Part shown: piece by piece, positions 18,327-27,418 of the stretch
Position numbering within the stretch: the stretch's first letter is position 1
Layout of the letters: each line of letters begins with the position of its first letter
NCBI RefSeq assembly: GCF_002812955.1
Contig: NZ_PFXK01000001.1
Span: 62,001 to 126,000 of the forward strand
DNA length: 64,000 nt
Direction of reading: 5' to 3'
From: Vibrio sp. HA2012
GTDB taxonomy: Bacteria; Pseudomonadota; Gammaproteobacteria; Enterobacterales; Vibrionaceae
Translations under genes and position numbers: made by a program
The notes under the pieces: model-generated
What the model saw: the letters and a program-made list of their open reading frames with translations, nothing else
Told to the model about the DNA's origin: nothing
Databases searched by the model: none

Positions 18327-19238
18327 ATGTGGGATTATTCAGAGAAAGTGAAGGAACACTTTTTTCAGCCAAGAAATGCCAAAATGCTGACAGATGCAAA
18401 TGCCAAAGGGGATGTTGGTTCCCTGAGTTGTGGTGATGCACTGAGTCTGAGTCTGAAGATCAATCCTGAAACTGAGGTAATTGAAGATGCAGGTTTTCAG
18501 ACCTTTGGTTGCGGCAGTGCGATTGCTTCATCATCGGCACTGACAGAAATGATTATCGGCAAGACGCTGGATGATGCACTGAAAGTGACAAATAAAGATA
18601 TTGCCGATTATCTGGAGGGCTTACCTCCGGAAAAAATGCACTGCTCAGTCATGGGGATGGAAGCTTTACATGCGGCAGCAGCGGATTATCGTGGTGAAGT
18701 GATTGATGATGACCATGAAGAAGGTGAACTGATCTGTAAGTGCTTTGCGATTGATGACCTGATGATCAAACGGGTGGTTAAAACCAATCAACTGACCACA
18801 CTGGAAGAGGTGATTAACTACACCAAAGCTGGTGGTGCCTGTGCCTCCTGCCATGAGAAAATTGAATGGGTACTGGAAGCTTGTCTGGCTGAGGAACAAA
18901 CGGCTTCTGCTATTACAGAATCTGTAGAAGATGCTGTCGTTGAGACACTGGAACCTGTTATCAGTCAGAAAGCGATGCTACAGCGAATACGGGTCGTGGA
19001 AGCGGTGTTAGATGAGATACGTCCTGCAGTGATTGCTGATGGCGGTAATATTCAACTGGTCGATATTGAAGATGACCTGATTTTTGTGTCCATGTCCGGA
19101 AACTGTAGCGGCTGCGGGTTGTCCGGGTTAACTCTGGCGACGATTGAGAACAAAGTGTCACAAGCATTAGGTGTGGCTGTCACCGTATTTCCGGTTCAGG
19201 AACGCAACCAGAAGAAGGAGGCAACTTATGATGCCTGA
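18327..19238 (+). CDS. nifU: Fe-S cluster scaffold NifU
   Basis: Scaffold on which NifS-derived sulfur and iron are built into clusters for NifH, NifDK and NifB. 303 residues from ATG 18327 (MWDYSEKVKEHF), eight nt after AAGGAG. Three domains: IscU-like N-terminus with Cys35, Cys62 and Cys106 at their classic positions; central [2Fe-2S] BFD-like domain (CKC near 140, CASC near 175); C-terminal Nfu domain with the cluster-binding CSGC near 275. First gene of a six-gene unit. Its 3' end overlaps nifS by 11 nt. Confidence 0.98.
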   Translation: MWDYSEKVKEHFFQPRNAKMLTDANAKGDVGSLSCGDALSLSLKINPETEVIEDAGFQTFGCGSAIASSSALTEMIIGKTLDDALKVTNKDIADYLEGLPPEKMHCSVMGMEALHAAAADYRGEVIDDDHEEGELICKCFAIDDLMIKRVVKTNQLTTLEEVINYTKAGGACASCHEKIEWVLEACLAEEQTASAITESVEDAVVETLEPVISQKAMLQRIRVVEAVLDEIRPAVIADGGNIQLVDIEDDLIFVSMSGNCSGCGLSGLTLATIENKVSQALGVAVTVFPVQERNQKKEATYDA

Positions 19239-20454
19239 TAAAGTCCCTGCCAGAGTCGTCTATCTGGATAATAATGCTACGACACGTATTGATCCCAGAG
19301 TGCTGGATACCATGATTCCGTATCTGGATGAATTTTACGGCAATCCCTCCTCAATCCACGAACTGGGCGCAAGAGTAGGTAAAGCGATGGAGCTGGCACG
19401 TGAGCGGCTACAGGCGTTTATCGGTGCAGCATACAGTTCGGAAATCATTTTCACTTCTTCGGCAACTGAAGCGACGACAACCGCCATTTTGTCCGCACTG
19501 GAAGCTCTGCCGGAGAGAAAGGAGATCATTACAACTGTGGTTGAGCATCCGGCCACACTGCAACTGTGTCAGAATCTCGAACGTAAAGGCTACCGGGTGC
19601 ACTGGATTGGTGTTGACACCAAAGGCCGGCTGGATACCGACGCCTACCTGAAGGCTCTGAGTGAGAATGTTGCAGTGGTTTCGGTGATGTGGGCCAACAA
19701 TGAAACCGGTACTATTTTCCCGGTGGAGTATCTGGCAAAAGAGGCCAAAGCCGTTGGGGCTCAGTTCCATGTCGATGCGGTGCAGGTTATGGGGAAACGG
19801 CCTGTTGATGTGAAAACGACGGACATAGATATGCTGTCGTTGTCCGGACATAAGTTCCATGCGCCCAAAGGGGTGGGCGTTCTGTATCTGAAGCGGGGAA
19901 CTCGTTTCCGGCCTCTGCTCCGGGGTGGGCATCAGGAAAGAGGACGTCGGGCCGGAACGGAAAATGCAGCATCCATTATCGGTCTTGGAGTCGCAGCAGA
20001 GCTGGCACAGAAGTCGATAGACAGTGATATGTTTCAGATAGCGCTGATGCGTGACCGGCTGGAGCAGGGCATTCTGGCTCGTATTCCCAGTACGTTTGTA
20101 ACCGGTAATCCACGGGAACGGGTTCCTAATACGACCAATATTGCGATTGAGTATGTAGAAGGTGAAGCCCTGCTGCTGCTGATGAATCAGGCCGGAATTG
20201 CTGCGTCATCCGGTTCAGCCTGCACATCCGGGTCTCTGGAACCCTCCCATGTGATGAAAGCGATGAATATTCCGTTTACGGCAGCGCATGGTACTTTGCG
20301 TTTCTCACTGTCCCGTTTTACAACCGATGACGACATAGACCATGTGCTGGAACAGCTCCCCGCTATTGTTGAACGACTGCGAATGCTGTCTCCGTATTGG
20401 GATAATGAGAAAAATCAGGGAGCAGAAGACAGCTTTGCTCCGGCCTATGCATAA
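19228..20454 (+). CDS. nifS: Cysteine desulfurase NifS
   Basis: PLP enzyme that turns L-cysteine into alanine and a protein persulfide for NifU. 408 residues from ATG 19228, six nt after AAGGAGG; ATG 19231 is an equal alternative. Seen: YLDNNATTR at the N-terminus, the PLP-binding Lys in SLSGHKFHAPKG, and the catalytic Cys in the NifS-type loop SSGSACTSGSLEPSHV. The start lies inside nifU, so the two are probably translated in step. nifV follows after 18 nt. Confidence 0.98.
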   Translation: MMPDKVPARVVYLDNNATTRIDPRVLDTMIPYLDEFYGNPSSIHELGARVGKAMELARERLQAFIGAAYSSEIIFTSSATEATTTAILSALEALPERKEIITTVVEHPATLQLCQNLERKGYRVHWIGVDTKGRLDTDAYLKALSENVAVVSVMWANNETGTIFPVEYLAKEAKAVGAQFHVDAVQVMGKRPVDVKTTDIDMLSLSGHKFHAPKGVGVLYLKRGTRFRPLLRGGHQERGRRAGTENAASIIGLGVAAELAQKSIDSDMFQIALMRDRLEQGILARIPSTFVTGNPRERVPNTTNIAIEYVEGEALLLLMNQAGIAASSGSACTSGSLEPSHVMKAMNIPFTAAHGTLRFSLSRFTTDDDIDHVLEQLPAIVERLRMLSPYWDNEKNQGAEDSFAPAYA

Positions 20455-20472
20455 CCGCATTCAAAGAGGTGG

Positions 20473-21618
20473 ATGATGACACAGGGAACGGTCAGCGTCA
20501 CAAAGGTTACGGTAAACGATACAACACTGCGCGATGGTGAACAGAGCCCGGGGGTTGCATTTACTACGGAAGAAAAGATTACGATTGCCTTACAACTTGA
20601 AGCTGCCGGAGTTCCGGAGCTGGAGATCGGGATCCCCGCAATGGGGAGGGAAGAGCAGCAAACCATTTGTGCTATTACACAAGCGTTAAGCTCGGCGAAA
20701 ACCATGGCATGGTGTCGCATGGCACAAGATGACATCCTGAGTGCGCAGGGACTGGGACTGGACTGGCTGGATCTTTCGGTTCCGGTGTCTGCTCAGCAGA
20801 TCCGCAGCAAACTGAATATGACGATGCCACAGTTATTGCGTCACTGCGAGTGGCATATTCGTCAGACGGTTGAGCATGGTGCCGATGTCTGTATCGGTAT
20901 GGAAGATGCCTCCCGGGCAGATATTAATCTGATGCTTAAGGTTGCGGAACTGGCGCAGAAATCGGGTGCAAAACGTCTTCGCTTCGCCGATACACTCGGC
21001 ATTTTAGACCCGGTTACCACCACCCGGTTTATTTCTGCACTGAAAGGCAATACGGATTTGCAGCTGGAAATGCATGCTCACAATGACCTTGGTCTGGCAA
21101 CCGCCAATACACTTGCAGCGATTGATGCCGGTGTAACATCCGTAAATACCACGGTAAATGGACTGGGAGAGCGGGCAGGTAATGCGGCGCTGGAAGAAGT
21201 GGTTGTCGCGCTGTCGGTACTGAATAAAGGGACGACAGGTATCTGCCTGACGGCATTACCCGGGTTGTGTGACTGTGTTCAGAGTGCATCCGGCAGGACA
21301 AAATGGCCGCAGAAAGCCATTGTTGGTGATACGGTATTCACACATGAATCCGGGGTACACGTAGATGGTCTGCTGAAAGATATTAATAACTATCAGGGAT
21401 TTTCTCCTGCACTGGTCGGGCGGGAGCATCGGTTTGTTCTGGGTAAGCATTCTGGTAACAAAGCGATTTTGTCTGTTTACAAAGGGCTGGGGATTGAGCT
21501 TACGCTACAAGAGTGTGAGTTTTTACGAGTCGCTTTGCGGGGATGGGCGGAAAGCCATAAATGCCTGCCTACCACCGATGATCTGTTGGCTTTGCTCAGA
21601 ACCGGTGTGGCAGCGTAG
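20473..21618 (+). CDS. nifV: Homocitrate synthase NifV
   Basis: Condenses acetyl-CoA and 2-oxoglutarate to R-homocitrate, the organic ligand of FeMo-co. 381 residues. Aldolase-type TIM barrel: active-site motif NDTTLRDGEQSPGV near the N-terminus; metal ligands in the MHAHNDLGLATAN stretch; ESGVHVDGLL at the C-terminal side of the barrel. Shorter than leucine-pathway synthases because it lacks the LeuA regulatory domain. Two adjacent in-frame ATGs (20473 and 20476) follow AGAGGTGG. Confidence 0.97.
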   Translation: MMTQGTVSVTKVTVNDTTLRDGEQSPGVAFTTEEKITIALQLEAAGVPELEIGIPAMGREEQQTICAITQALSSAKTMAWCRMAQDDILSAQGLGLDWLDLSVPVSAQQIRSKLNMTMPQLLRHCEWHIRQTVEHGADVCIGMEDASRADINLMLKVAELAQKSGAKRLRFADTLGILDPVTTTRFISALKGNTDLQLEMHAHNDLGLATANTLAAIDAGVTSVNTTVNGLGERAGNAALEEVVVALSVLNKGTTGICLTALPGLCDCVQSASGRTKWPQKAIVGDTVFTHESGVHVDGLLKDINNYQGFSPALVGREHRFVLGKHSGNKAILSVYKGLGIELTLQECEFLRVALRGWAESHKCLPTTDDLLALLRTGVAA

Positions 21619-21658
21619 TGGATGAACAGACAAGCCGCTTGTCGGCAAGGAAACCTGC

Positions 21659-21934
21659 ATGACAGAGTCAGATATTGAAGTTCGGATCTCGGAGCTGGAA
21701 CATGCCGAAGATTTTCTGCGTTTTTTTCAGATTGATTTTGACCCGGAGCTGGTCAGGGTCAAACGTATCCAGTTATTGCGCTTATTTCATCATATTCTGA
21801 ATTCTTTTTCCCAGCCTCTGCAGCATCAGGAATACCGGAAGGCACTGAAGATTGCTTATCGCCAGCTTGAAAATGGTAATGAGCTGGCATTTAAGGCCTC
21901 GGATTGTCAGGGCTGTAGTGAATGTGATGATTGA
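21659..21934 (+). CDS. nifW: Nitrogenase-stabilising protein NifW
   Basis: 91 residues, the usual NifW size. The core EHAEDFLRFFQIDFDPELV matches NifW's conserved region. Helical, soluble. NifW associates with NifDK (and NifZ) and protects or matures the MoFe protein, especially under oxygen. The C-terminus SDCQGCSECDD carries three cysteines, a small unusual tail that could bind metal. Lies between nifV and nifZ, as in Klebsiella. Confidence 0.93.
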   Translation: MTESDIEVRISELEHAEDFLRFFQIDFDPELVRVKRIQLLRLFHHILNSFSQPLQHQEYRKALKIAYRQLENGNELAFKASDCQGCSECDD

Positions 21935-21944
21935 AGGTACCGGA

Positions 21945-22010
21945 ATGGAGAAGCATGCATTAAGAAGCGACGAACAGGGGATAGATGCCGATGATAATGG
22001 GAGAAAGTAA
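21945..22010 (+). CDS. Candidate 21-residue ORF coupled to nifZ
   Basis: ATG at 21945 after GAAGG (21933-21937) opens a 21-codon frame, very hydrophilic (N-terminus MEKHALRSDE). Its TAA (22008-22010) shares one base with the nifZ ATG (TAATG). It fills an otherwise empty 75-nt gap in a tightly packed operon. It may be a small protein, or only a device by which ribosomes reach nifZ. No homologue known to me, and so short a frame could be chance. Confidence 0.35.
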   Translation: MEKHALRSDEQGIDADDNGRK

Positions 22011-22465
22011 TGGACTGCTATAACGCCCGTTTTCCTGCCGGAAGTGAAATCCGGGTTATCCGGAATGTACGTAATGACGGCAGTTTTCCCGGCCTGAATA
22101 AAGGGGAACTTCTGATTGAGCAGGGAGAGACTGGAACGGTTCGTAGTTCGGGATATTTTCTGCAGGATCAGATTATTTATGAGGTTTATTTTCCGGAGAA
22201 GAACCGGGTTGTCGGGATCCGCGAAACGGAAGTGATTGATGCAAAACTGGACTGGATACCGTGCAAGTTCCGTTCTCTGGACAAAGCCCGGCTGACCCTT
22301 GCGTTAAAAATGCAAGGTCAGATTATTGCTGCTAAAGGCGATATGGTGGAAGTTCAGCGGGTGTACCGGGATCTGGACAGTGGAGTACTTGAGTATGAAG
22401 TTGCCGTTGCAGGTCATCTGGTGAGGGTTGTTGCCAGGGCTCTGCAAATAGCTGAGGCGGGATAA
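22010..22465 (+). CDS. nifZ: NifZ, MoFe protein maturation factor
   Basis: 151 residues. The N-terminal ~75 residues are the NifZ domain (GSEIRVIRNVRNDGSFPG...GETGTVRSSGYFLQDQIIYEVYF), an SH3-like beta fold; the rest is a second similar segment ending in VVARALQIAEAG. NifZ acts with NifH in forming the second P-cluster of NifDK. The start overlaps the stop of the preceding 21-codon frame. nifM follows after 43 nt. Confidence 0.95.
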   Translation: MDCYNARFPAGSEIRVIRNVRNDGSFPGLNKGELLIEQGETGTVRSSGYFLQDQIIYEVYFPEKNRVVGIRETEVIDAKLDWIPCKFRSLDKARLTLALKMQGQIIAAKGDMVEVQRVYRDLDSGVLEYEVAVAGHLVRVVARALQIAEAG

Positions 22466-22508
22466 CCCGTCTACGGAACAGAGGAATAAAGCGATTCATG
22501 GAGGGAAT

Positions 22509-23369
22509 ATGGACGAACAGAAAAGACGTTATCTGACAATCAAACTGGCGACAGAAAAGTTTAAACTTAATCCTGAATATCTCTCCAGCGTGCAGAAAGC
22601 CCAACTTTCACAGGATGTCGTCAGACTGCATCAGTTGCAGTGCAGTATTTTATCTTCTTCGGAGGCGCAGCAAGTGAGCGTTTCCAGATCAGAAATCGCG
22701 GAAGCATACAACAGCCGGATTCAGCAGTTTGAGTCTGAGTCGGCATTTTACCATTCATTAAAGCAGCAGGGTTTAACCGTAGAAGGTCTGAAATTTGCGT
22801 TAAAAGATGAGTTGCACTGTGAACGGGTAATGGAACTGATTTCCCGCGATATTCCCCGGTTAGACCGGCAGCAGGCTCTGGATTATTACCAGAAAAACAG
22901 GCTCGAATTCTCCAGAGCCAAAACCTGGAAACTGAGCCAGATACTGATCACTATTAATGATGATTTTGCTGAAAATACCCGGCTCAGCGCACTGGCTCGC
23001 ATCAAAGATATACAGAAACAAGCCATCTCCGGGACAAACACTTTTTCTGAGTTGGCTGTCCGATATTCTGAGTGTCCGAGCGCAATAGAACACGGCTATC
23101 TGGGCTGGTGTGAGGAGGGGCGTCTTTATTCTGAGATCACGAATACACTGTATTCCCTGCCCAAAGAACAGGTGAGTGATCCGATTGAAACTGAAGTCGG
23201 ATATCACCTTATTGTCTGGCATGAAGAGAAGCCGCCTTATGTGGCTACATTTGAGGAAGTCTGGCCATTTTTACAGGAAAAGCATAGCAGCCGGGCAAAG
23301 CAATATCTGCAACGGCAGTGGATCCGTCAGCTGAATAGTTTGGATGCTGCTCTGAATCCTGCATCCTGA
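22509..23369 (+). CDS. nifM: NifM, peptidyl-prolyl isomerase for NifH maturation
   Basis: 286 residues. Residues ~1-130 form a helical SurA-like N-terminal region; ~140-245 are a parvulin/PpiC domain (KLSQILITINDD...FSELAVRYSECPSA...GYLGWCEEG...VSDPIETEVGYHLIVWHE). No signal peptide, so cytoplasmic, unlike SurA or PrsA. NifM is required for an active NifH in Klebsiella and Azotobacter. GGAGG lies just upstream of the start. Last gene of the nifU unit. Confidence 0.95.
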   Translation: MDEQKRRYLTIKLATEKFKLNPEYLSSVQKAQLSQDVVRLHQLQCSILSSSEAQQVSVSRSEIAEAYNSRIQQFESESAFYHSLKQQGLTVEGLKFALKDELHCERVMELISRDIPRLDRQQALDYYQKNRLEFSRAKTWKLSQILITINDDFAENTRLSALARIKDIQKQAISGTNTFSELAVRYSECPSAIEHGYLGWCEEGRLYSEITNTLYSLPKEQVSDPIETEVGYHLIVWHEEKPPYVATFEEVWPFLQEKHSSRAKQYLQRQWIRQLNSLDAALNPAS

Positions 23370-23389
23370 GGTGGTGCTGAAACAAAAAG

Positions 23390-23418
23390 CCTCGTCCTCA
23401 TATTGGCGAGGTTTTTTT
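23390..23418. terminator. Bidirectional terminator between nifM and nifQ
   Basis: CCTCGTC (23390-23396), 8-nt loop, GGCGAGG (23405-23411, one G-U), seven T; an A run precedes the left arm, so it also works leftward for nifB-fdxN-nifQ. Confidence 0.88.
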
Positions 23419-23458
23419 GTTTCTTTTTTTCCTCTGCTCAGGCAGAAAGAGGGAGAAG

Positions 23459-24016
23459 TTAATCGGTGACAGAATAACATTCACTGTAACTGCTGCATTC
23501 TGCACAGCTGGGAGCACGGCATACGTAGTCTCCTCCGGCTTCACAGAGCTGTTTGTAGAAAAAACGTTTCCAGCGCATGTTATGCACATTTTTCTGGTGT
23601 AGAGCAGGAAAATAGTGGCGGATCATCTCCCCCAGTACCGGGCGTTCCGGAAGCCCCAGATCTGACCACAGATGAGAAGACCCCATGCAAGCACAGCTTA
23701 TAACCCGAACCGCAAAGCAGGAATAAAAGCTGTCTGTATTGACATGTTTTGCCAGTAGCTGACTAATCTGTTCAGTTTCATCAGCTCTGAGCCGGAGCAG
23801 ATCATAAAAAACAGCCTGTTTTTCTGTTGATAAAGGCAGGATCTGCATGGAACATCGATGCCTGTGCAGTGAACCCCCGATGTTATCCAACTGATCCATC
23901 AGGGTGGCACAGTCACCCTGACTCAGTCCCAGAAAAGGAGGCAGTGTGGTTTGATCGGCACAGTAGGCGGTGACTATGTGCTGCCAGAATCTTAATAATT
24001 CATCACGTCTTCCCAT
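23459..24016 (-). CDS. nifQ: NifQ, molybdenum donor for FeMo-co
   Basis: 185 residues. The C-terminal cysteine motif C-X4-C-X2-C-X5-C (CRAPSCAECSSYSEC) is diagnostic for NifQ, an Fe-S protein that delivers molybdenum to NifEN/NifH. The helical middle region with RWKRFFYKQLCEAGG just before the motif also fits. Transcribed leftward, last gene of nifB-fdxN-nifQ, 9 nt after fdxN. In Klebsiella nifQ likewise follows nifB. Confidence 0.95.
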   Translation of the reverse strand: MGRRDELLRFWQHIVTAYCADQTTLPPFLGLSQGDCATLMDQLDNIGGSLHRHRCSMQILPLSTEKQAVFYDLLRLRADETEQISQLLAKHVNTDSFYSCFAVRVISCACMGSSHLWSDLGLPERPVLGEMIRHYFPALHQKNVHNMRWKRFFYKQLCEAGGDYVCRAPSCAECSSYSECYSVTD

Positions 24017-24025
24017 AGCATACCC

Positions 24026-24283
24026 TCAATTCTGGATCTGTATGCCGGTGAGACTTCCTCTGGGATTAACGGCAATACCGGCCTGATTGATGATTGCCTC
24101 TTCAATAGGGCAGATGCTGGCACATTGCGGGTCATCGAATGAGCCTTCACAACCGGTACAGCGCTTACTGTGGATTTGAAACAGTGGCTCCTCAGGATCT
24201 TCGGTTTTGTAGATGGCATGGCTGGGACAGACGGTCTGGCAGGCATGACAACCGGTACATTTATCGGTAATCGCGTATAACAT
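24026..24283 (-). CDS. fdxN: FdxN-type 2[4Fe-4S] ferredoxin
   Basis: 85 residues. First cluster motif CTGCHACQTVCP (~9-20); second set CTGCEGSFDDPQCASICP, with an eight-residue insertion between the second and third cysteines, as in the YfhL/FdxN class of ferredoxins. FdxN in Azotobacter supports NifB-co synthesis, and the place directly behind nifB fits. Its ATG overlaps the nifB stop by one base (TAATG on the minus strand), implying coupled translation. Confidence 0.93.
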   Translation of the reverse strand: MLYAITDKCTGCHACQTVCPSHAIYKTEDPEEPLFQIHSKRCTGCEGSFDDPQCASICPIEEAIINQAGIAVNPRGSLTGIQIQN

Positions 24284-25611
24284 TATGCTGTCTCCTTGTG
24301 TGATTCCTGATGGCTCACTATGTTCTGGCAGCGTTTAGCTATCTCAGCAAGAGCCTCGGCGGTACTCTGATAAGCAAAATCAACGTTTGGCCGCACACCG
24401 GCATTTTCCAGTTTTTTCCATGGAGAGATGCCGATTCGGGAACATAAGAGCTCATCGCAGTCAGAGATGCTATCGATCAGAAGCTGTTTAAACTCTTCAT
24501 CATCAATACATTCATTGCTGCCGGAGCAGTATTTAGACGCCACCCGGGTTTCTTTATGGATAAAGGTCTGTTCTGCGGCAGAGTAATGGTAGATGCTGAA
24601 CTGATCGGCATGACCAAAATGTGTCCGGATCAATTCTGAACTCTTGTCGGCTGTGTTGGCAACGGCGACTTTATAAGTCGTACTGTCACGAAGATCCGCG
24701 GTATTTTCCTGGCATCCTTCACCCAGAGTACCCACTGCATCAGCACGGCACTGCCGGCAATGAGTCATTTGCGCCATATTACTTCCGGACTGAAGTCGTG
24801 CCGTATTCAGTTCTTCCTCGGTGGGGCCGCGTTGTCCGGTCAGTCCGAAATAAGTACCGTGTTCCGGTTCAGAGATGAGCGGCATGATGTTGTGCAACAT
24901 GGCTCCTTTACGGTTTACTGCATCAGAGACGGCCTGAATATGCTGGTCATTGATACCCGGAATTAATACCGTATTAACCTTAACCAGAAGCCCTGCCTGT
25001 GCAGCGGCATCCAGTCCTGCCATTTGCCGCTGGATCAGCGTTTCTGCTGCTTCAATACCCCGCAGGCGTTTATGATTGAAGAATACCCAGGGATAGATTT
25101 TGGCTCCGATATTCGGATCGATACAGTTAATGGTGATAGTCAGGTGGTTCACTCCGACTTCAACCAGTTCATCAATATAATCAACCAGATTCAGACCATT
25201 GGTGGATATACACAATTGTACCTCCGGGTCTTCGGCTTTAATCATACGTAATGCGGCGAAAGTGGCTTTCGGGTTGGCCAGTGCATCTCCCGGACCGGCA
25301 ATACCGATAACAGACAGATTGGGTACCCGTTTTTTAACGGCCCGGAAGTGCTTCAGTGCACCACTCGGGTCAACCAGATTGGATACAACACCCGGGCGTG
25401 ATTCGTTACTGCAGTCATATTTGCGGTTACAGTAGTTACACTGGATATTGCAGGCCGGTGCAACGGGAAGATGCATGCGGGCATACTGGTGTGCATTCTT
25501 TGAGTAGCAGGGGTGCCGGGCAATTTTATCCTGTACTTCTTTACGGAAAAAATGGCTGATTTTGGTTGCATCTCCCCCCTCTGTGACCGGGGATCTTGTT
25601 TGAGTATCCAT
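24283..25611 (-). CDS. nifB: NifB, radical SAM FeMo-co precursor synthase
   Basis: Builds the [8Fe-9S-C] NifB-co from two [4Fe-4S] clusters, inserting the carbide with SAM. 442 residues from ATG 25611 (MDTQTRSPVTEGG), with GAGG seven nt upstream; a longer frame to 25659 would begin upstream of the predicted transcript start. Radical SAM motif CNIQCNYC (~55-62). C-terminal NifX-like cofactor-binding domain from ~310 (YKVAVANTADKSSELIRTHFGHADQF). The intact SAM domain plus NifX tail is the common proteobacterial architecture. First gene of nifB-fdxN-nifQ. Confidence 0.98.
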   Translation of the reverse strand: MDTQTRSPVTEGGDATKISHFFRKEVQDKIARHPCYSKNAHQYARMHLPVAPACNIQCNYCNRKYDCSNESRPGVVSNLVDPSGALKHFRAVKKRVPNLSVIGIAGPGDALANPKATFAALRMIKAEDPEVQLCISTNGLNLVDYIDELVEVGVNHLTITINCIDPNIGAKIYPWVFFNHKRLRGIEAAETLIQRQMAGLDAAAQAGLLVKVNTVLIPGINDQHIQAVSDAVNRKGAMLHNIMPLISEPEHGTYFGLTGQRGPTEEELNTARLQSGSNMAQMTHCRQCRADAVGTLGEGCQENTADLRDSTTYKVAVANTADKSSELIRTHFGHADQFSIYHYSAAEQTFIHKETRVASKYCSGSNECIDDEEFKQLLIDSISDCDELLCSRIGISPWKKLENAGVRPNVDFAYQSTAEALAEIAKRCQNIVSHQESHKETA

Positions 25612-25654
25612 TGACGACCTCGTCCTTAAGGTTTTCATCTGTAACAGAAGTGAC

Positions 25655-25671
25655 TGCAAAGTCTATTCCTG
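25655..25671 (-). promoter_or_regulatory. Sigma-54 promoter of nifB-fdxN-nifQ
   Basis: On the minus strand AGGAATAGACTTTGCA: GG at 25669-25668 and GC at 25657-25656, ten nt apart. Start near 25645, leader about 34 nt to nifB. Confidence 0.85.
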
Positions 25672-25732
25672 CTTGTATTTAATTAAAATCAATGAGTTAT
25701 CTTGTGTTCTCTGGTTTTGTCGTAGTGACAAT

Positions 25733-25748
25733 TGTCGTAAAGCAAACA
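25733..25748 (-). promoter_or_regulatory. NifA upstream activator site for nifB
   Basis: Read on the minus strand TGTTTGCTTTACGACAA, a TGT-N10-ACA site centred about 72 bp upstream of the -24 GG. The interior matches the nifE site base for base over GCTTTACGACAA. Confidence 0.9.
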
Positions 25749-25774
25749 TTATTTCCTATTTTGTCAGTGGAGTG

Positions 25775-25817
25775 AAAACATGCCCCTCCTGCTGAAGCTG
25801 ACACTCAGGGGAGGGGC
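25775..25817 (-). terminator. Intrinsic terminator of nifLA
   Basis: GCCCCTCC (25782-25789) pairs with GGAGGGGC (25810-25817); on the minus strand a short T run follows (25778-25775). It separates nifA from the nifB control region. Confidence 0.75.
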
Positions 25818-25832
25818 AGAAGGCAGGCAGAA

Positions 25833-27404
25833 TTAAATTTGTTTCATTTCGATATTCATCACCTGAATGCGGTAGGCAATTTGGCGAGGTGTCATATTCA
25901 GCAGCCGGGCGGCTTTAGCTTTGACCCAGCCGGACTGTTCAAGTGCATCAATGACGGCCTGACGTTCGTCATTGCCCCGTGTTTCTTTAGAAAGCGGTTC
26001 GCTGATGGTCTTCTGAGTGCTTATCATCGGGGCTCTGACCTGCTGGGGGGCCGGTTCAAATTGCGGGAAAGATATCAGATCAGGCGTGATCAACCCGGAT
26101 TCACTGAGTACAGCAGCCCGCTCTAGTGTATTCTCCAGCTCCCGGACGTTTCCTGGCCATGGATATGCCATCATAGTACGAATAGCGGCATCATCGATAG
26201 TCAGTTTACGCTGCTGTTTTTTACTCAGATTTGCCAGCATAAAGTCAGCTAAGTCGGGGATATCTTGCACACGCTCACGCAGCGCTGGCAGGTACATAGG
26301 CATGACATTCAGACGGTAATACAGGTCTTCACGGAAACCTCCTTCGCTTACTTCCTCTTCCAGATTCCGGTTCGTCGCTGCAATAATCCGCACATCAACA
26401 GAAATCGTATCTGTGCCGCCAACTCGCTCAAACTCTTTTTCCTGCAATACCCGCAGTAGCTTGGCCTGAAAAGCCGGGCTGGTTTCGCCTATTTCATCCA
26501 GAAAAATCGTTCCGTTATGTGCCATTTCAAACCGGCCTTTTCGCTGTTTGACAGCACCGGTGAATGCGCCTTTTTCATGGCCGAACAGCTCCGATTCCAG
26601 CAGATTATCGGGTAAGGCAGCACAGTTCAGTTTGATAAACGGATTATTTGCCCGTGGTGAGTTGTAATGAATAGCATTGGCGATCAGTTCCTTACCCGTA
26701 CCGGATTCGCCCCGGACCAGTACCGTTGAATCCCAGCGGGAAACCAGTCGTATCTGATCGAAGATCTGGCGCATGGGTTTGGTATGGCCGACAAGATTAT
26801 CAAAGCTGTAATTATTGCGTACTTTTCTCCTCAACCCGTCTCTTTCACTGACCAGCTGTTTCTGTTGTGTTTCTACCTGATGGGCAAGTTGGAGATTTTT
26901 GGCGATCAGGTTAGCGATCATCTCCAGAAATTTGTTCAGCAGGGTGATTTCCTGATCGGAATTATTCATGGGCTGGGCAGAAAGGGCACCGATAATACGG
27001 GAAGATGAGTCTTTTAACGGCACACAGATAAAGGGTTTGTCATAATCGTACAGCGCCAGCTTATCAGCAAAACGCATATCATTGCCCAGATTACGTACTA
27101 CGATAGAGTGCCCCTGGTTCAGCACATCGCCGATGATCCCTTCTCCGGCCTTGTAGGAAACCTGTTTTTCTTCTGTAGCTGTATTAGGGACAGGAGAGTG
27201 CATGGATTTAACCAGCATAATGTTTCTCTCTGTATCCCGGATAGTCAGCACCCCACACAGCAGGTTGCATTCATCATGCAGAATTTTCAGCACCTGATTG
27301 GTGGAACGGGTGTAATCGAGGCTGACATTAAGCTGACTGCTGATCTTATACATGGCAGCTAATAACTGCCGTTCAAGATCTACGGTTGAGTATTCAACGG
27401 ACAT
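25833..27404 (-). CDS. nifA: NifA, sigma-54 enhancer-binding activator of nif genes
   Basis: 523 residues in three parts: GAF sensor domain (~25-170), AAA+ domain (~205-435), Fis-type HTH (~480-520, [21 protein letters not shown]). Seen: Walker A GESGTGKE, the sigma-54 contact loop GAFTGA, Walker B TIFLDEIG, arginine finger region YYRLNV. The oxygen-sensing Cys cluster of alpha-proteobacterial NifA linkers is absent, which agrees with control by NifL. Start 27404 lies 14 nt after the nifL stop, with AGAGG in between. It should act at the six TGT-N10-ACA sites listed here. Confidence 0.98.
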   Translation of the reverse strand: MSVEYSTVDLERQLLAAMYKISSQLNVSLDYTRSTNQVLKILHDECNLLCGVLTIRDTERNIMLVKSMHSPVPNTATEEKQVSYKAGEGIIGDVLNQGHSIVVRNLGNDMRFADKLALYDYDKPFICVPLKDSSSRIIGALSAQPMNNSDQEITLLNKFLEMIANLIAKNLQLAHQVETQQKQLVSERDGLRRKVRNNYSFDNLVGHTKPMRQIFDQIRLVSRWDSTVLVRGESGTGKELIANAIHYNSPRANNPFIKLNCAALPDNLLESELFGHEKGAFTGAVKQRKGRFEMAHNGTIFLDEIGETSPAFQAKLLRVLQEKEFERVGGTDTISVDVRIIAATNRNLEEEVSEGGFREDLYYRLNVMPMYLPALRERVQDIPDLADFMLANLSKKQQRKLTIDDAAIRTMMAYPWPGNVRELENTLERAAVLSESGLITPDLISFPQFEPAPQQVRAPMISTQKTISEPLSKETRGNDERQAVIDALEQSGWVKAKAARLLNMTPRQIAYRIQVMNIEMKQI

Positions 27405-27418
27405 AGCGGTTCTGCCTC

